Below, one piece after another: positions 8,361-18,065 of a stretch of DNA of 64,000 nt. Made by a program: the position numbers and the translations under genes. The notes beneath the pieces were generated by a model. That model worked only from the letters and a program-made list of their open reading frames with translations. It made no database searches and was not told the DNA's origin. Source of the DNA: Rhodomicrobium sp052144215 (lineage in GTDB: Bacteria; Pseudomonadota; Alphaproteobacteria; Rhizobiales; Rhodomicrobiaceae); assembly GCA_052144215.1 (NCBI GenBank), contig JBKQQS010000003.1, forward strand, positions 4,923 to 68,922, in the 5' to 3' direction. Each line of letters opens with the position of its first letter. Position 1 is the stretch's first letter.

Positions 8361-9095
8361 GCAGGCCGTCGAAGCTTTGCCTACAACCGGCCGGCCGCTT
8401 CACACCGGCAGCAGCCGCAGCTGCGGATTCTTCCAGCCCTGTGCGCCGTTTACTATTGCCGTATAAATGCATCGGTATTGCGTCCCGCAAATAAGCTTTC
8501 CTTGAGCGCCGATTTTCGGGAAAAGCGCCTTGCGAAAGCGTTAATGCCGCTAACATATTGATGTCGCAATGGAATATCGGAGACCGCCAACGCCTTGGGC
8601 TCAGCTTTCGAACCGGCGTACGGTTAATTCAAAACTGGAAATATATTTAACGGACTTTTTGGAGTCGCGATTCGCAGGCGAAAACGCGAAAAATCGCGCA
8701 CTTTGAGCCAAAACGCGATTTAATGCCGCCCGCGTTTACCATTTTCAGGTTAACCATGCCCTGGCGCTGCGAAAAGAAGCATCGCGCCGCTACGGACCGG
8801 GACGGAAGCGCGGCTCACCAGAACGGTTAGAACAGGCCGGTAACAGACAATCCCTCAAGATCCACGGATTTCTGCTTCGTGAGTGATCGCGTGCGTTGAC
8901 GCTACGCACCTCCGCGAACAAGTGACGCTTCGCGGCCAAAGCCCCAGGGCGTGCAATGAGAGCCCTAAACCGAATCTAGCCTAAAGTTGCAAGGAAAGGA
9001 TGTTGCATTGTTAAACCAAATTAAAAGGTATTAAATATATTTAAACATTTAATGAATTGATTCTTTTAAAGCGAAATTATGAAGTGGGATGAATT
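8361..9095. other. Non-coding stretch after thiG
   Basis: About 735 bases with no convincing ORF. The first part is GC-rich like the neighbours. From roughly 9000 it turns strongly AT-rich, with several TTTAAA/ATTAAA-like tracts, leading into the promoter of the lipoprotein gene. I see no tRNA, known riboswitch or insertion-sequence end. Confidence 0.5.
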
Positions 9096-9123
9096 TTGAC
9101 AAATATCGAAAATTCCATATAAC
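9096..9123 (+). promoter_or_regulatory. Sigma70-type promoter for the lipoprotein gene
   Basis: TTGACA at 9096-9101 and TATAAC at 9118-9123 are separated by 16 bases, close to the housekeeping consensus. The ribosome-binding site GAGGTGG and ATG of the next gene begin about 30 bases downstream. The match is unusually good for an alphaproteobacterial promoter, which fits a transferred segment. Confidence 0.55.
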
Positions 9124-9154
9124 AACTTGTTAGTCTTTTTGCGTGAGGTGGGGT

Positions 9155-11146
9155 ATGCGTATTTTGAGCGGCCTTCGTGCTGTGGTTTTCTGCGTGCTCC
9201 TTTTCGGCTGCTCCTGGCCGCCCACCCTTGAACAAACGACCGGATCGAGCGAACCTCCCAAAGTCTTCATCAAAGATGTCCTCCAGCGGGTGAAATGCGA
9301 GATCTTTGATGCCGCGCAGTCGCTTCAAAGGCGTAAGAATCTGGAGTGGATGAAGGACTGGAGCGCGAAGAACAATCTGTCGCTGAGCCTCGTCACGAGC
9401 GCTGGCCTTACGCCCAATGTCTCGGCCGTTAATCCTCTTCAGAACGCCTATTATGTCGCCGTGAGCCCCCGCGAGGCTGCCTATCTGGCTGGAAAGCCAG
9501 TGTCAGCCCTCACACCGTCCTCGACCATGACGGCAGTGGCGCAGAAATTCACGCTTGGAGCAAGCCTCACTTTGTCGGAGAACGCGACGCGCACGGAGAC
9601 GATCGTGTTCACCGAAGCATTTGGCGACGTCGTCTTAAATCCGTCAAGCAAAGCGCCAGCGGATTGTGACAAGCTTGGAAGCGAGCTTCGGGGCAATCTT
9701 GGGCTAAGAGAATGGATTGAGTCCGCGGTTGAGCAGGTCTCAGCAGGGCAACTTCTATCGTTTAGAAGAACAGCGGATAATCCGCTCTGGTCATCCAGTT
9801 TCGAGGACTTGAGGGGGGTGGTGTGCGCCCTGTCGGATAATTACGATCAGACCGATCAGACGAAGCCGCGGAACAGGGATTTTGACGCCTATTGCAACGG
9901 CAATTATCCCGCTCTCGACAAAGTAGCGAATGTGTATTGGGACAGCGCCAAGGATTTCAACGATATCTGCGTCGATGAAGCAGCATTACATCTGATTGAC
10001 CTTATTACACCAAAAAGCAAAGATTATTTGCCGCGAAACCAGAGCGGCGACGTCGAGAGCGTGAAGAGTGAGATTAGTGAGATTAAGGACCATCAGAATA
10101 GGCGTACTACAGCCATATCGACTGATGAATGCCGGTTAGCGCCCACCGACCTTGCCAGCAAAATCGATCCTTCCAGTCAAAACACCTCCATCAGTGGTGC
10201 TAGCGGCGGCGCCAAGTCCACCAGTGGCTCCGCCGGCGGTGGCGCCAAGAAAGCTAGCCCTTCAAGCAAGCTCGACGCCGAGTTAAGCCTCCAGGCCTAT
10301 AAAACATCAATTATTAAAAGTATTGACGAGGCTCTAAAGCAATACAAAGAGAACATAAAGAGCTACGTCGACGTACTTCAAAATAAGAACGACAAACAAA
10401 ATATAAACGAAACGATTAAAGAACTAACTAAATTGAGGAAGTTATTAACGAGCGACGGATGGGATGTGCAACAGTATACAGATCTTGCGAAGCTCAACGC
10501 GCTGACTAAGGACTTGACGAAACTTCAAGCCGAAAAGAATAAGAACCCAAATAACAACGGCACTGACTCGAACAAACCAAAAACGAAAAACCGTGCAAAT
10601 ACACCGTCTGGCGAGAGCGCAGGCCAGCAAGTCCCTGTGGTGCCTGAAACAAATGAACTGCGTATGCCTCCTGCTCCTAGCGCAGGCGACGAGATCGCAG
10701 ACACGAGTAAATTTCAAATGCCGTGGAGGTTTCCGGTGCCGGTCGAGGCTCAGGCAACGACGGCTGAGTGTAAAAGTCTAAGTGAAATGAAGGACCACAA
10801 AAAATGTAATGATGGGCCGTATATTGGGGCCATCACTTTGCATGCTTACCTGAAGCTTTACGACCGGATGCAAACCTATGTCGATCAACTGAACACATTC
10901 ATAAAATCTGGAGTTAAGCCGGCCAAGCCCATAGATTCCTTGACGCATACCGTAACATTCGTGGTCACCTATGGTGGATCGATCTCGCCGAATTGGACTT
11001 TGATCAACGTCGTGACTGCAAATAGTCCGCTTGCCACTGCCCAGGGGCTGCGGACTCACACTCTGCTCATGACAATCGGCCCGGATTCAGAAAACGTGGC
11101 AAATCTTGCTACTCAGCAGGTCGTAAATATTCTCACACCTCATTGA
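9155..11146 (+). CDS. Large predicted lipoprotein of unknown function
   Basis: This 663-residue protein opens with a lipoprotein signal (VVFCVLLFGC, lipid-attachable Cys19). I start at the ATG at 9155 because GAGGTGG lies just upstream. Residues about 20-330 look globular. Residues about 330-370 are rich in Ser, Gly and Ala. A Lys/Asn-rich, probably helical or coiled stretch follows, and then a C-terminal beta-like domain with HTVTFVVTYGGSISPNWTL. Codon use and base composition in the middle are AT-richer than in flanking genes. I do not recognise the family. It separates thiG from thiE. Confidence 0.75.
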   Translation: MRILSGLRAVVFCVLLFGCSWPPTLEQTTGSSEPPKVFIKDVLQRVKCEIFDAAQSLQRRKNLEWMKDWSAKNNLSLSLVTSAGLTPNVSAVNPLQNAYYVAVSPREAAYLAGKPVSALTPSSTMTAVAQKFTLGASLTLSENATRTETIVFTEAFGDVVLNPSSKAPADCDKLGSELRGNLGLREWIESAVEQVSAGQLLSFRRTADNPLWSSSFEDLRGVVCALSDNYDQTDQTKPRNRDFDAYCNGNYPALDKVANVYWDSAKDFNDICVDEAALHLIDLITPKSKDYLPRNQSGDVESVKSEISEIKDHQNRRTTAISTDECRLAPTDLASKIDPSSQNTSISGASGGAKSTSGSAGGGAKKASPSSKLDAELSLQAYKTSIIKSIDEALKQYKENIKSYVDVLQNKNDKQNINETIKELTKLRKLLTSDGWDVQQYTDLAKLNALTKDLTKLQAEKNKNPNNNGTDSNKPKTKNRANTPSGESAGQQVPVVPETNELRMPPAPSAGDEIADTSKFQMPWRFPVPVEAQATTAECKSLSEMKDHKKCNDGPYIGAITLHAYLKLYDRMQTYVDQLNTFIKSGVKPAKPIDSLTHTVTFVVTYGGSISPNWTLINVVTANSPLATAQGLRTHTLLMTIGPDSENVANLATQQVVNILTPH

Positions 11147-11560
11147 TAGCATTTTGGCGGTCTGGGGGCATGGTCAATCACTGGTCTATTCTGGGTCCCC
11201 GGCCATCGCGGAGCTGTTGTTAAGGCCGCAAAGGCCTTAACCGCCGGTGAAGGCGCCTAAGGTTTTGAGCTTTGGCTGTCGACCCAACCCAGCCCTCCCA
11301 GCTAAAAAACCGGAGAGGATTTGGGATCAATAGCGCCGATCAGGCGCAGGCTTCGCGCTCGAAGATTTTTGTCCGCTTCTGGAGTAAGCGGAATTCGGTT
11401 GAAGCGATGGGGATTTCGGTTTCGCCCCGACCTTCCTTTTTGGGTGGCGAGAGTTTAAAGGGGGTATCGGGGTCGAAACTTTCGCTAGCCATTGCTCGCA
11501 CTTCCGCCGAAAAAGAGAACTCCGGGCGCCGGGGCAGCCGGAAACCATGAGTTGGGAGCC
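11147..11560. other. Non-coding stretch with a hairpin, before thiE
   Basis: A perfect 9-bp stem, 11219-11227 (GTTAAGGCC) with 11233-11241, closes a five-base loop. It has no T-run, so it is at best a weak terminator for the lipoprotein gene. The rest is the presumed thiE promoter region. A 50-codon minus-strand ORF (11340-11492) exists but has no support beyond being open. Confidence 0.4.
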
Positions 11561-12163
11561 ATGATTGCCAGATTTTACCCAATCGTTCCGGATGCGGCCT
11601 GGGTGGAGCGGCTTGCGCGCGTTGGCGTAAAGCTTATTCAGCTGCGCCTGAAGGACGTGCCGGCTGCGTCGATCCCCGAAGAGATCGGCCGCGCGCTCCG
11701 GGTCTGCCGGGAGTCTGGCTGCGAGCTTGTGGTCAACGATTATTGGCGGGAAGCCATCGATTGCGGCGCCAGTTTCGTCCATCTCGGCCAAGGCGATCTC
11801 GAAACGGCCGATACCGCTGCGATCCGGCGTGCGGGAGTGAAGCTCGGCATTTCGACGCATAGCCGCGAGGAGCTGGACCGCGCTCTTAGCGAGGACCCCG
11901 ATTACGTCGCGCTCGGCCCGATTTATGAAACGGCGCTCAAGGTCATGCCGTGGGCGCCGCAAGGTCTCGCGCGGATTGGCGAGTGGAAGGCGCTCGCCAA
12001 GCGTCCGCTCGTGGCCATCGGCGGCATCACGCTGGAGCGCGCGGCCGGTGTCTTTGCAGCCGGCGCGGACAGCATCGCCGTTGTGAGCGACGTTGTTGCG
12101 CATGCCGATCCGGAGAGCCGCGCCCGCGATTGGCTGCGGCTTTTTCCCGACGGACAGGGCTAG
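11561..12163 (+). CDS. thiE: Thiamine-phosphate synthase ThiE
   Basis: This 200-residue TIM barrel joins the pyrimidine and thiazole moieties into thiamine phosphate. Visible family motifs are KLIQLRLKD, VVNDYWREA (pyrophosphate side), HLGQGD, GPIYET and VAIGGIT. The start is the ATG at 11561, preceded by TTGGGAG; upstream ATGs in the same frame lack similarity. The 'QLRLKD' and 'GPIYETALK' variants differ from the usual QLR-K and GPI-PT-TK forms but are common in alphaproteobacteria. No thiC or thiD is in the window. Confidence 0.88.
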   Translation: MIARFYPIVPDAAWVERLARVGVKLIQLRLKDVPAASIPEEIGRALRVCRESGCELVVNDYWREAIDCGASFVHLGQGDLETADTAAIRRAGVKLGISTHSREELDRALSEDPDYVALGPIYETALKVMPWAPQGLARIGEWKALAKRPLVAIGGITLERAAGVFAAGADSIAVVSDVVAHADPESRARDWLRLFPDGQG

Positions 12164-12399
12164 GTCCGTTATTTCTGCCCGGCCAGTCCGAAGCAAGCAC
12201 CATCCAACTTGACGAAGCGAGCCGCTACCGTAATCATTGAATTGCGTAAGCGCGGCCCCTTCAACTGAGAGCAGCCGTTGTGTGGAGAACAAATCCTAAT
12301 CGCGGGACGCGTCGCCTTCGCCGGCTCCTGTGGGCAATCGCGGCGCTGGCGCTGGCGCCGGCCGCGTTTATCGGCGCCGCTGCAACTGAGGAGAGACCC

Positions 12400-12876
12400 A
12401 TGACGCTTAAGCTCGTGTCTGCAGCCTTTTCGGAAGGCGGGGGCATTCCGCAGAAGTACACCTGCGAAGGTAAGGATATATCGCCGCCCTTGGCTTGGCC
12501 GGGAGTACCGCCGGGTGCAAAAAGCCTCGTTCTCATCGTCGACGATCCCGACGCGCCCGATCCGAAGGCACCCAAGATGACCTGGGTTCATTGGGTTCTC
12601 TACAATATCCCTGCGGACTCCACCGGGCTTGCCGAAGGTGCCGAGGCGGACGGTCTCCCGCCGGGAACGCAGACCGGCCTCAATAGCTGGAAGCGGGCGA
12701 ACTATGGCGGCCCATGCCCGCCGATAGGCCGGCATCGCTACTTCCACAAGCTCTACGCCCTCGATACCGTTCTCACCGGCCTCACTCACCCCAGTAAGGC
12801 TGCGGTCGAGGCGGCTATGAGCGGCCATGTTCTCGCCCAGGCGACGCTGATCGGCACCTACGAAAAAACGCGCTAG
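12400..12876 (+). CDS. YbhB/YbcL family (Raf kinase inhibitor-like) protein
   Basis: This is a PEBP-fold protein with LVLIVDDPDAPDP, the WVHWVLYNIP strand and GRHRYFHKLYALD, all hallmarks of the bacterial YbhB/YbcL group. The ATG at 12400 has a strong GAGGAG site at optimal spacing and gives 158 residues, the standard size. The frame continues upstream to a GTG at 12280 and would then include a hydrophobic segment resembling a signal peptide, so an exported longer form is possible. The bacterial function is not established. Confidence 0.82.
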   Translation: MTLKLVSAAFSEGGGIPQKYTCEGKDISPPLAWPGVPPGAKSLVLIVDDPDAPDPKAPKMTWVHWVLYNIPADSTGLAEGAEADGLPPGTQTGLNSWKRANYGGPCPPIGRHRYFHKLYALDTVLTGLTHPSKAAVEAAMSGHVLAQATLIGTYEKTR

Positions 12877-12894
12877 AACCTTATAGGACAGCCG

Positions 12895-15327
12895 CTAAAT
12901 ATCGAGGTTCGCCACCGAGAGCGCGTTCTGCTGAATGAACTCGCGGCGGGGCTCGACCACGTCGCCCATCAGCTTGGAGAAAATCTCGTCGGCATCGTTC
13001 AACTCGCCGAGCTTCACTTGCATCAACGTGCGGACGTTCGGATCGAGCGTTGTGTCGCGAAGCTGCTCCGGGTTCATCTCGCCAAGGCCCTTGTAGCGCT
13101 GCATGGTCAGCCCCGCCCGGCCCGCCGCGAAGACGGCATCGAGGAGACTGCGCGGCCCAAACAACGGCGTCTGATTTCCCTTTCGCTCGAATGTGGCCAT
13201 GCCGGCAAAAAGGGCGGCAAATTCAGCGTGATACTGGTGAAGCTTGCGCGCGTCCGCCGACTGGATGAGCGGCCAGTCGATGTTATGCGCCTCCTTCACG
13301 CCGCGAACCTCACGCTCGAAGACGAAGCCGCCGTCGGAACTGCGGACCCAACCCCAGCCGCGCTCGGTCTCCTCGGACAGTGCGGCGAGGCGCACAACAA
13401 CCTCCGAAGCGAGCCGCTCGGCTTCTTCCTCGTTGTCCGCAAGCTTTGAATTGAGAAGCCCTGCAATCGCTGCCTGTTCCACAACCCTGCGGTTATAGCG
13501 CTGATGCAGCTGATCCACCACGTGGCTGAACGATCGCGAGCGCTCCACCGCAGAGCGCAGATCCAGCCCCGACCGGCGCTCGCCATCGCCAAGGAGGAGA
13601 ACCGCACCGTCGAGACCGCCATCGATGAGGAAGTCGTCGAAGGCTCGCTGGTCCTTAAGATAGCTTTCGGAGCTTCCGCGCTTGACCTTGTAAAGCGGCG
13701 GCTGAGCGATGTAGATGTGCCCGGCTTCGAGCAGCGCCGGCATCTGCCGGTAGAAGAAGGTCAAGAGCAGCGTACGGATATGCGCGCCGTCGACGTCCGC
13801 GTCCGTCATGATGATGATGCGGTGATAGCGGAGCTTCGAGATATCGAAGTCGTCGCGGCCGATGCCGGTGCCGAGCGCTGTGATGAGCGTGCCGATCTCC
13901 TGGCTCGACAGCATCTTGTCGAAACGCGCGCGCTCCACGTTCAAGATCTTACCGCGCAACGGCAGCACGGCTTGGTTCGAGCGGTCGCGGCCTTGCTTGG
14001 CCGAGCCGCCAGCGCTATCGCCCTCGACGAGGAACACCTCCGATTTGGCGGGGTCGCGCTCTTGGCAGTCGGCGAGCTTGCCCGGCAGGTTCGCGACGTC
14101 GAGCACGCCTTTGCGCCGGGTCAGCTCGCGCGCCTTGCGGGCGGCTTCGCGGGCGGCGGCGGCTTCGGCGACTTTCTGAATTATGAGCTTGGCGTCGGAC
14201 GGGTGCTCCTCGAACCACGTGCCCAAAGTGTCCGCCATAATGCTCTCGACGGCGGGGCGCACCTCGGAGGATACGAGCTTGTCCTTCGTTTGGCTTGAGA
14301 ATTTCGGATCGGCGACTTTCACCGACAGCACGCAGGTCAGTCCCTCGCGGGCATCGTCGCCCGTAAGCTGAACCTTCTCCTTCTTCGCGACCCCGGTTGA
14401 CGCCGCGTAAGTGTTGATGGTGCGTGTCAGCGCCGCGCGGAATCCGGCAAGGTGCGTTCCGCCATCGCGCTGCGGAATGTTGTTCGTGAAGCAGAACACG
14501 CCTTCGTGGTAGCCGTCGTTCCACCAGAGCGCCGCCTCGACAGCGACGCCTTCGCGCTCCGTCTTGATGAAAATCGGCTCCGCGAGCAAGGGAGTGCGCG
14601 CGCGGTCCAGATATTCGACGAACGCCTTTAGGCCGCCCTCATATTTGAACTCGCTCTTGACCGGCTCGACGCCGCGCAAGTCCGTAAGCAGGATATTGAC
14701 GCCGGAATTCAAGAACGCGAGCTCGCGCAGCCGGTGCTCAAGCGTCGCATAGTCGAAATCGACCATGGTGAAGGTTGCCGGGCTCGGCGTGAAGGTCACA
14801 CGCGTCCCCTTCTTGCCCGGCGCAGCACCCACCATTTTGAGCGGCGCTTCCGGGACACCGTCGGCGAAGGCCATGAAATACTCTTGCCCGCCGCGCCAAA
14901 TAGTCAGCTCAAGCCTCATCGAGAGCGCATTCACCACGGACACGCCCACGCCGTGCAGGCCGCCTGAGACCTTGTAGGAATTCTGGTCGAACTTTCCGCC
15001 GGCATGGAGCTGGGTCATGATGACCTCGGCGGCAGATACGCCCTCTTCGGTGTGGATTTCGGTTGGGATACCGCGGCCGTTGTCCTCGACGGTCACCGAG
15101 CCGTCGGCGTTCAGAGCAACCGAAACAAGGTCCGCATAGCCCGCGAGCGCCTCATCTATGGCGTTGTCGACCACCTCATAGACCATATGGTGGAGGCCCG
15201 AGCCGTCGTCCGTATCGCCGATATACATGCCGGGCCGCTTGCGGACCGCGTCGAGGCCTTTCAAGACCTTGATGCTGTCCGCACCATAGGCTTCAACCGC
15301 CGCGTCTATGTGCCGTGCTGCTTCCAT
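12895..15327 (-). CDS. gyrB: DNA gyrase subunit B
   Basis: This 810-residue GHKL ATPase/topoisomerase subunit supplies ATP-driven negative supercoiling together with GyrA. Seen in order: the ATPase N-box region EVVDNAIDEALAG, the GGLHGVGVSVVNAL lid, the Toprim domain with EGDSAGGSAKQGRD and the DADVDGAHI acidic triad, and the C-terminal QRYKGLGEMNPEQL. I use the ATG at 15327; a GTG three codons earlier is possible. It is the last gene of a dnaA-dnaN-recF-gyrB minus-strand block. Confidence 0.96.
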   Translation of the reverse strand: MEAARHIDAAVEAYGADSIKVLKGLDAVRKRPGMYIGDTDDGSGLHHMVYEVVDNAIDEALAGYADLVSVALNADGSVTVEDNGRGIPTEIHTEEGVSAAEVIMTQLHAGGKFDQNSYKVSGGLHGVGVSVVNALSMRLELTIWRGGQEYFMAFADGVPEAPLKMVGAAPGKKGTRVTFTPSPATFTMVDFDYATLEHRLRELAFLNSGVNILLTDLRGVEPVKSEFKYEGGLKAFVEYLDRARTPLLAEPIFIKTEREGVAVEAALWWNDGYHEGVFCFTNNIPQRDGGTHLAGFRAALTRTINTYAASTGVAKKEKVQLTGDDAREGLTCVLSVKVADPKFSSQTKDKLVSSEVRPAVESIMADTLGTWFEEHPSDAKLIIQKVAEAAAAREAARKARELTRRKGVLDVANLPGKLADCQERDPAKSEVFLVEGDSAGGSAKQGRDRSNQAVLPLRGKILNVERARFDKMLSSQEIGTLITALGTGIGRDDFDISKLRYHRIIIMTDADVDGAHIRTLLLTFFYRQMPALLEAGHIYIAQPPLYKVKRGSSESYLKDQRAFDDFLIDGGLDGAVLLLGDGERRSGLDLRSAVERSRSFSHVVDQLHQRYNRRVVEQAAIAGLLNSKLADNEEEAERLASEVVVRLAALSEETERGWGWVRSSDGGFVFEREVRGVKEAHNIDWPLIQSADARKLHQYHAEFAALFAGMATFERKGNQTPLFGPRSLLDAVFAAGRAGLTMQRYKGLGEMNPEQLRDTTLDPNVRTLMQVKLGELNDADEIFSKLMGDVVEPRREFIQQNALSVANLDI

Positions 15328-15378
15328 AAATGACACCTGATCGGCCGCAGGATTTGCGGCATTGGGACATGCTCTTAT

Positions 15379-16599
15379 TTAGTGTTTCAAACCCGATTCT
15401 GCACCGTTCAAGGGGCTAAAAGCGCCGTTTGACACGAGAAAAAATTGCGCAGCCGAAACATCGCGCAGCGGTGCGAAGGTAGAGCTGTCCGTGCCGGTCA
15501 TCCAAACCTGCGCGTTTAGCCTTGCGATAGACGAAAAGAGCGCCACCCGCCGCTCCGCGTCCAGATGCGCCGCGATCTCGTCCAGCAATATCAGCGGCGA
15601 CACGCCGCCCGAGACTTCTTTTACAAGGCGGGCCTGGGCGAGCGCAAGGCCCACAAGCAGCGCCTTCTGCTCGCCGGTCGAACACATCTTCGCCGGCGTG
15701 TCTTTGGGGCCGTGGGTTACCTCGAGATCGCTCCGGTGCGGCCCGATGAGCGTGCGCGCTGCCGCGCGGTCGCGGTCGCGCGATTGCGCGAGAAGGCGCG
15801 CATAGGACTCGCGTATCTCGCTTGCGGGCACTCGGCCGGCTTGTTCTTCGAGGTGGCCCTCAAGCGAGAGCCTCGCCCACGGGAACGCCGAGTCCGGCGC
15901 GCTATCCCTCTCGCGCGCGATTTCCGACGCGAGGCTTTGAATGGCGCGTTGACGCATTGCGGCAATTTCCGACGCCGCTCCTGCCATTTGCGCCTCAATG
16001 CTATCGAGCAGCTGCGGCGGACTGAAGGCTTCGAGCGCCTTGTTCCGCTGGCGCATCGCCCGGTCGTACGCCGCCGCAGCGCCCGCATAGGCGGGCTCGA
16101 GGCTCAGCACCAAACGGTCGATAAAGCGCCTGCGCTCGCTGGCCGCGCCAACGAACAGGCTGTCCATGGCAGGCGTCAGCCATACCATGCGAATTCGCGC
16201 CAAGGCGCCCGATCCCTTGGCCGCGGCACCGTCGATTTTGACGATCCGCGGCGCGCGAGCTCCCAATGTGCCGCCGGGAGGTATCTGCACGCCCGTTCCG
16301 ATCTGGATCTCCTCAGCGCCGGCAAAGACCTTTGCGGCAACCGCCCAGCCGCCCGTGCCGCCGCTGCGCGCAAGTTCCGAAAAGGGCAAAGACCGCAATC
16401 CCCGCCCCGCGGTGAGAAGCGAAATGGCTTCGAGGCAGTTGGTTTTTCCAGCGCCATTGGCGCCGAGGAGAACGGCCGGGTCTGGCCGGGGCGTCAGCGT
16501 GGCGCTCCGGTAGTTGCGAAAGTCTGTCAGCGTGAGCTTGCCTATCCAGATGCGGCTTTTATCGCCTTCGCCGCCGGTGCCCTCGAGCGAGTCATGCAT
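15379..16599 (-). CDS. recF: DNA replication and repair protein RecF
   Basis: This 406-residue SMC-like ATPase loads RecA at gaps with RecO and RecR. The Walker A motif is LLGANGAGKTNCLEAISLL, the ABC-type signature region is CSTGEQKALLVGLALAQA, and the Walker B is LILLDEIAAHLD. It starts at the ATG at 16599; a TTG at 16629 would add ten residues. The protein is slightly longer at the N-terminus than the E. coli one. It lies between dnaN and gyrB, as in many bacteria. Confidence 0.94.
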   Translation of the reverse strand: MHDSLEGTGGEGDKSRIWIGKLTLTDFRNYRSATLTPRPDPAVLLGANGAGKTNCLEAISLLTAGRGLRSLPFSELARSGGTGGWAVAAKVFAGAEEIQIGTGVQIPPGGTLGARAPRIVKIDGAAAKGSGALARIRMVWLTPAMDSLFVGAASERRRFIDRLVLSLEPAYAGAAAAYDRAMRQRNKALEAFSPPQLLDSIEAQMAGAASEIAAMRQRAIQSLASEIARERDSAPDSAFPWARLSLEGHLEEQAGRVPASEIRESYARLLAQSRDRDRAAARTLIGPHRSDLEVTHGPKDTPAKMCSTGEQKALLVGLALAQARLVKEVSGGVSPLILLDEIAAHLDAERRVALFSSIARLNAQVWMTGTDSSTFAPLRDVSAAQFFLVSNGAFSPLNGAESGLKH

Positions 16600-16630
16600 C
16601 CAGGACCGCGTAACGAACGGGGGCAACACC

Positions 16631-16787
16631 CCTCATCCTGTCCTTCTCGGCAAGCTCGTCTTGGCGAGCTTGCGTCTTTGAGTGACCGCATCCGCAAGCG
16701 GATGCGGTGTGGGAGAAGGGACGCCTGATCGTCGCGCTTAAGGTGAAACGCCGTTCCCTCTCCCAATTGGAGGGGGACAGGGTGAGG
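16631..16787. repeat. MITE-like palindromic element between recF and dnaN
   Basis: The ends are near-perfect 13-bp inverted repeats: CCTCATCCTGTCC at 16631-16643 and GGACAGGGTGAGG at 16775-16787, with one G-T mismatch. Inside are two perfect hairpins, 16650-16658/16665-16673 (9 bp) and 16686-16695/16698-16707 (10 bp, loop AA). The layout (terminal inverted repeats, internal hairpins, no ORF, about 157 bp) is that of the dispersed intergenic elements common in Rhizobiales. Copy number cannot be checked here. Confidence 0.55.
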
Positions 16788-16838
16788 GCTTGTGCGCTAG
16801 CGATTTTGCGGCTTTTCATAAGAACAGAGGCTATAAAG

Positions 16839-17960
16839 CTAAACGCGCATCGGCATCAGCACGTAAAGCGCCGAATCGTCGCTTTCATCCGATATCAGCG
16901 AGGGCGAGGAGCCGTCCGCTAGCTTGAACAGAGCCTTGGGACCGTCGATCTGCGCCGCGATATCGAGCAGATAGCGCGCATTGAAGCCGATCTCGATCGG
17001 CTCGTTCTTGTAATCGGCGGCGATTTCCTCCGTCGCCGAGCCCGATTCCGGATTGCTGGCCGAAACGACGACGCAGCCGTCGCTAGCGTTCAGCTTCACC
17101 GCGCGCCCCTTTTCCGAGGATAGCGTCGAGACGCGGTCGACGGCCTTCACGAGGTCCGCGTTTTGGAGAAGCAGCAGCTTCTTGTTCGATGTTGGGATAA
17201 CCCTGGCATAGTCCGGGAAGGAGCCATCGATGAGCTTCGAGGTGAGTACCACATCTCCAACTGCAAACCGGATCTTGGCTTGAGAGAGCGAGACCTCAAC
17301 CGGAGCCTGGGCATCGTCGATCAGCTTAATGAGCTCAGCCACGGCTTTCCTGGGCACGATGACCCCGGGCATGCCCTCGGTGCCTTTGGGGCATTCGGTT
17401 TCGACCTGCGCGAGCCGGTGGCCGTCGGTTGCGACGGCTCTGAGCTTTGGTGCGCTTCCGCCTTCGACGCGGTGCAGGTAGATGCCGTTCAGGTAATAGC
17501 GCGTTTCCTCGGTCGATATGGCAAACCGGGCCTTCTCGAAGAGCCGTTTCAGCTCGCCGCCTGCGACCGTAAAGCGGTGCGGCAGCTCGGCTTGGCCCAT
17601 ATCGGGAAACTCATCGGCCGGCAGCACGGCAAGCTCGAAGCTTGCGCGCCCGGCGGCGACTTTAAGGCGGCCGTCCGGTCCCTTTCGCTCGACGAGAATC
17701 TCGGCGCCGTCGGGAAGCTTGCGGACGATATCGTGCAGCGTATGCGCGGGGATGGTCACCGCGCCCGGCATCTCCACCTTCGCGGGAAGAGTTTCGATCG
17801 CCTCCATGTCGAGGTCGGTCGCCTTGAGGGTCAAAACGCCGGACGCTTCGGCGCCGGTCAGGATATTACTGAGAATCGGAATGGTGTTGCGCCGCTCCAC
17901 GATACCCGTGATATGCCCGAGGGCACGCAGTAGCGAATTCCGGTCGGCAACGAAGCGCAT
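16839..17960 (-). CDS. dnaN: DNA polymerase III beta sliding clamp
   Basis: This 373-residue clamp protein encircles DNA and tethers the replicative polymerase. The start at 17960 gives MRFVADRNSLLRALGHITGI, the usual N-terminus. Three clamp domains can be followed (about residues 1-125, 126-250, 251-373), and the C-terminus ends in YVLMPMRV, the conserved hydrophobic tail. The extra upstream codons in the same frame (to 18032) have no similarity to clamps. It sits downstream of dnaA and upstream of recF. Confidence 0.95.
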   Translation of the reverse strand: MRFVADRNSLLRALGHITGIVERRNTIPILSNILTGAEASGVLTLKATDLDMEAIETLPAKVEMPGAVTIPAHTLHDIVRKLPDGAEILVERKGPDGRLKVAAGRASFELAVLPADEFPDMGQAELPHRFTVAGGELKRLFEKARFAISTEETRYYLNGIYLHRVEGGSAPKLRAVATDGHRLAQVETECPKGTEGMPGVIVPRKAVAELIKLIDDAQAPVEVSLSQAKIRFAVGDVVLTSKLIDGSFPDYARVIPTSNKKLLLLQNADLVKAVDRVSTLSSEKGRAVKLNASDGCVVVSASNPESGSATEEIAADYKNEPIEIGFNARYLLDIAAQIDGPKALFKLADGSSPSLISDESDDSALYVLMPMRV

Positions 17961-18065
17961 TGTTACGGTTACCCCGCTCGGGCGGTGTTTTCTTTGGAAA
18001 GAGCAGAATGACCGCTGAACCGGTTCTGTCAAGTCCAGCAGGTCCAGGAGGCTTGCAGACGCCGC

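Noticed and set aside
11340..11492. 50-codon minus-strand ORF antisense to the thiE leader
   Set aside because: The ribosome-binding site is weak and no family is recognised; I list the region as non-coding.
13504..14298. 264-codon plus-strand ORF
   Set aside because: It is antisense to gyrB, with no recognisable domains; it is a shadow of the real gene.
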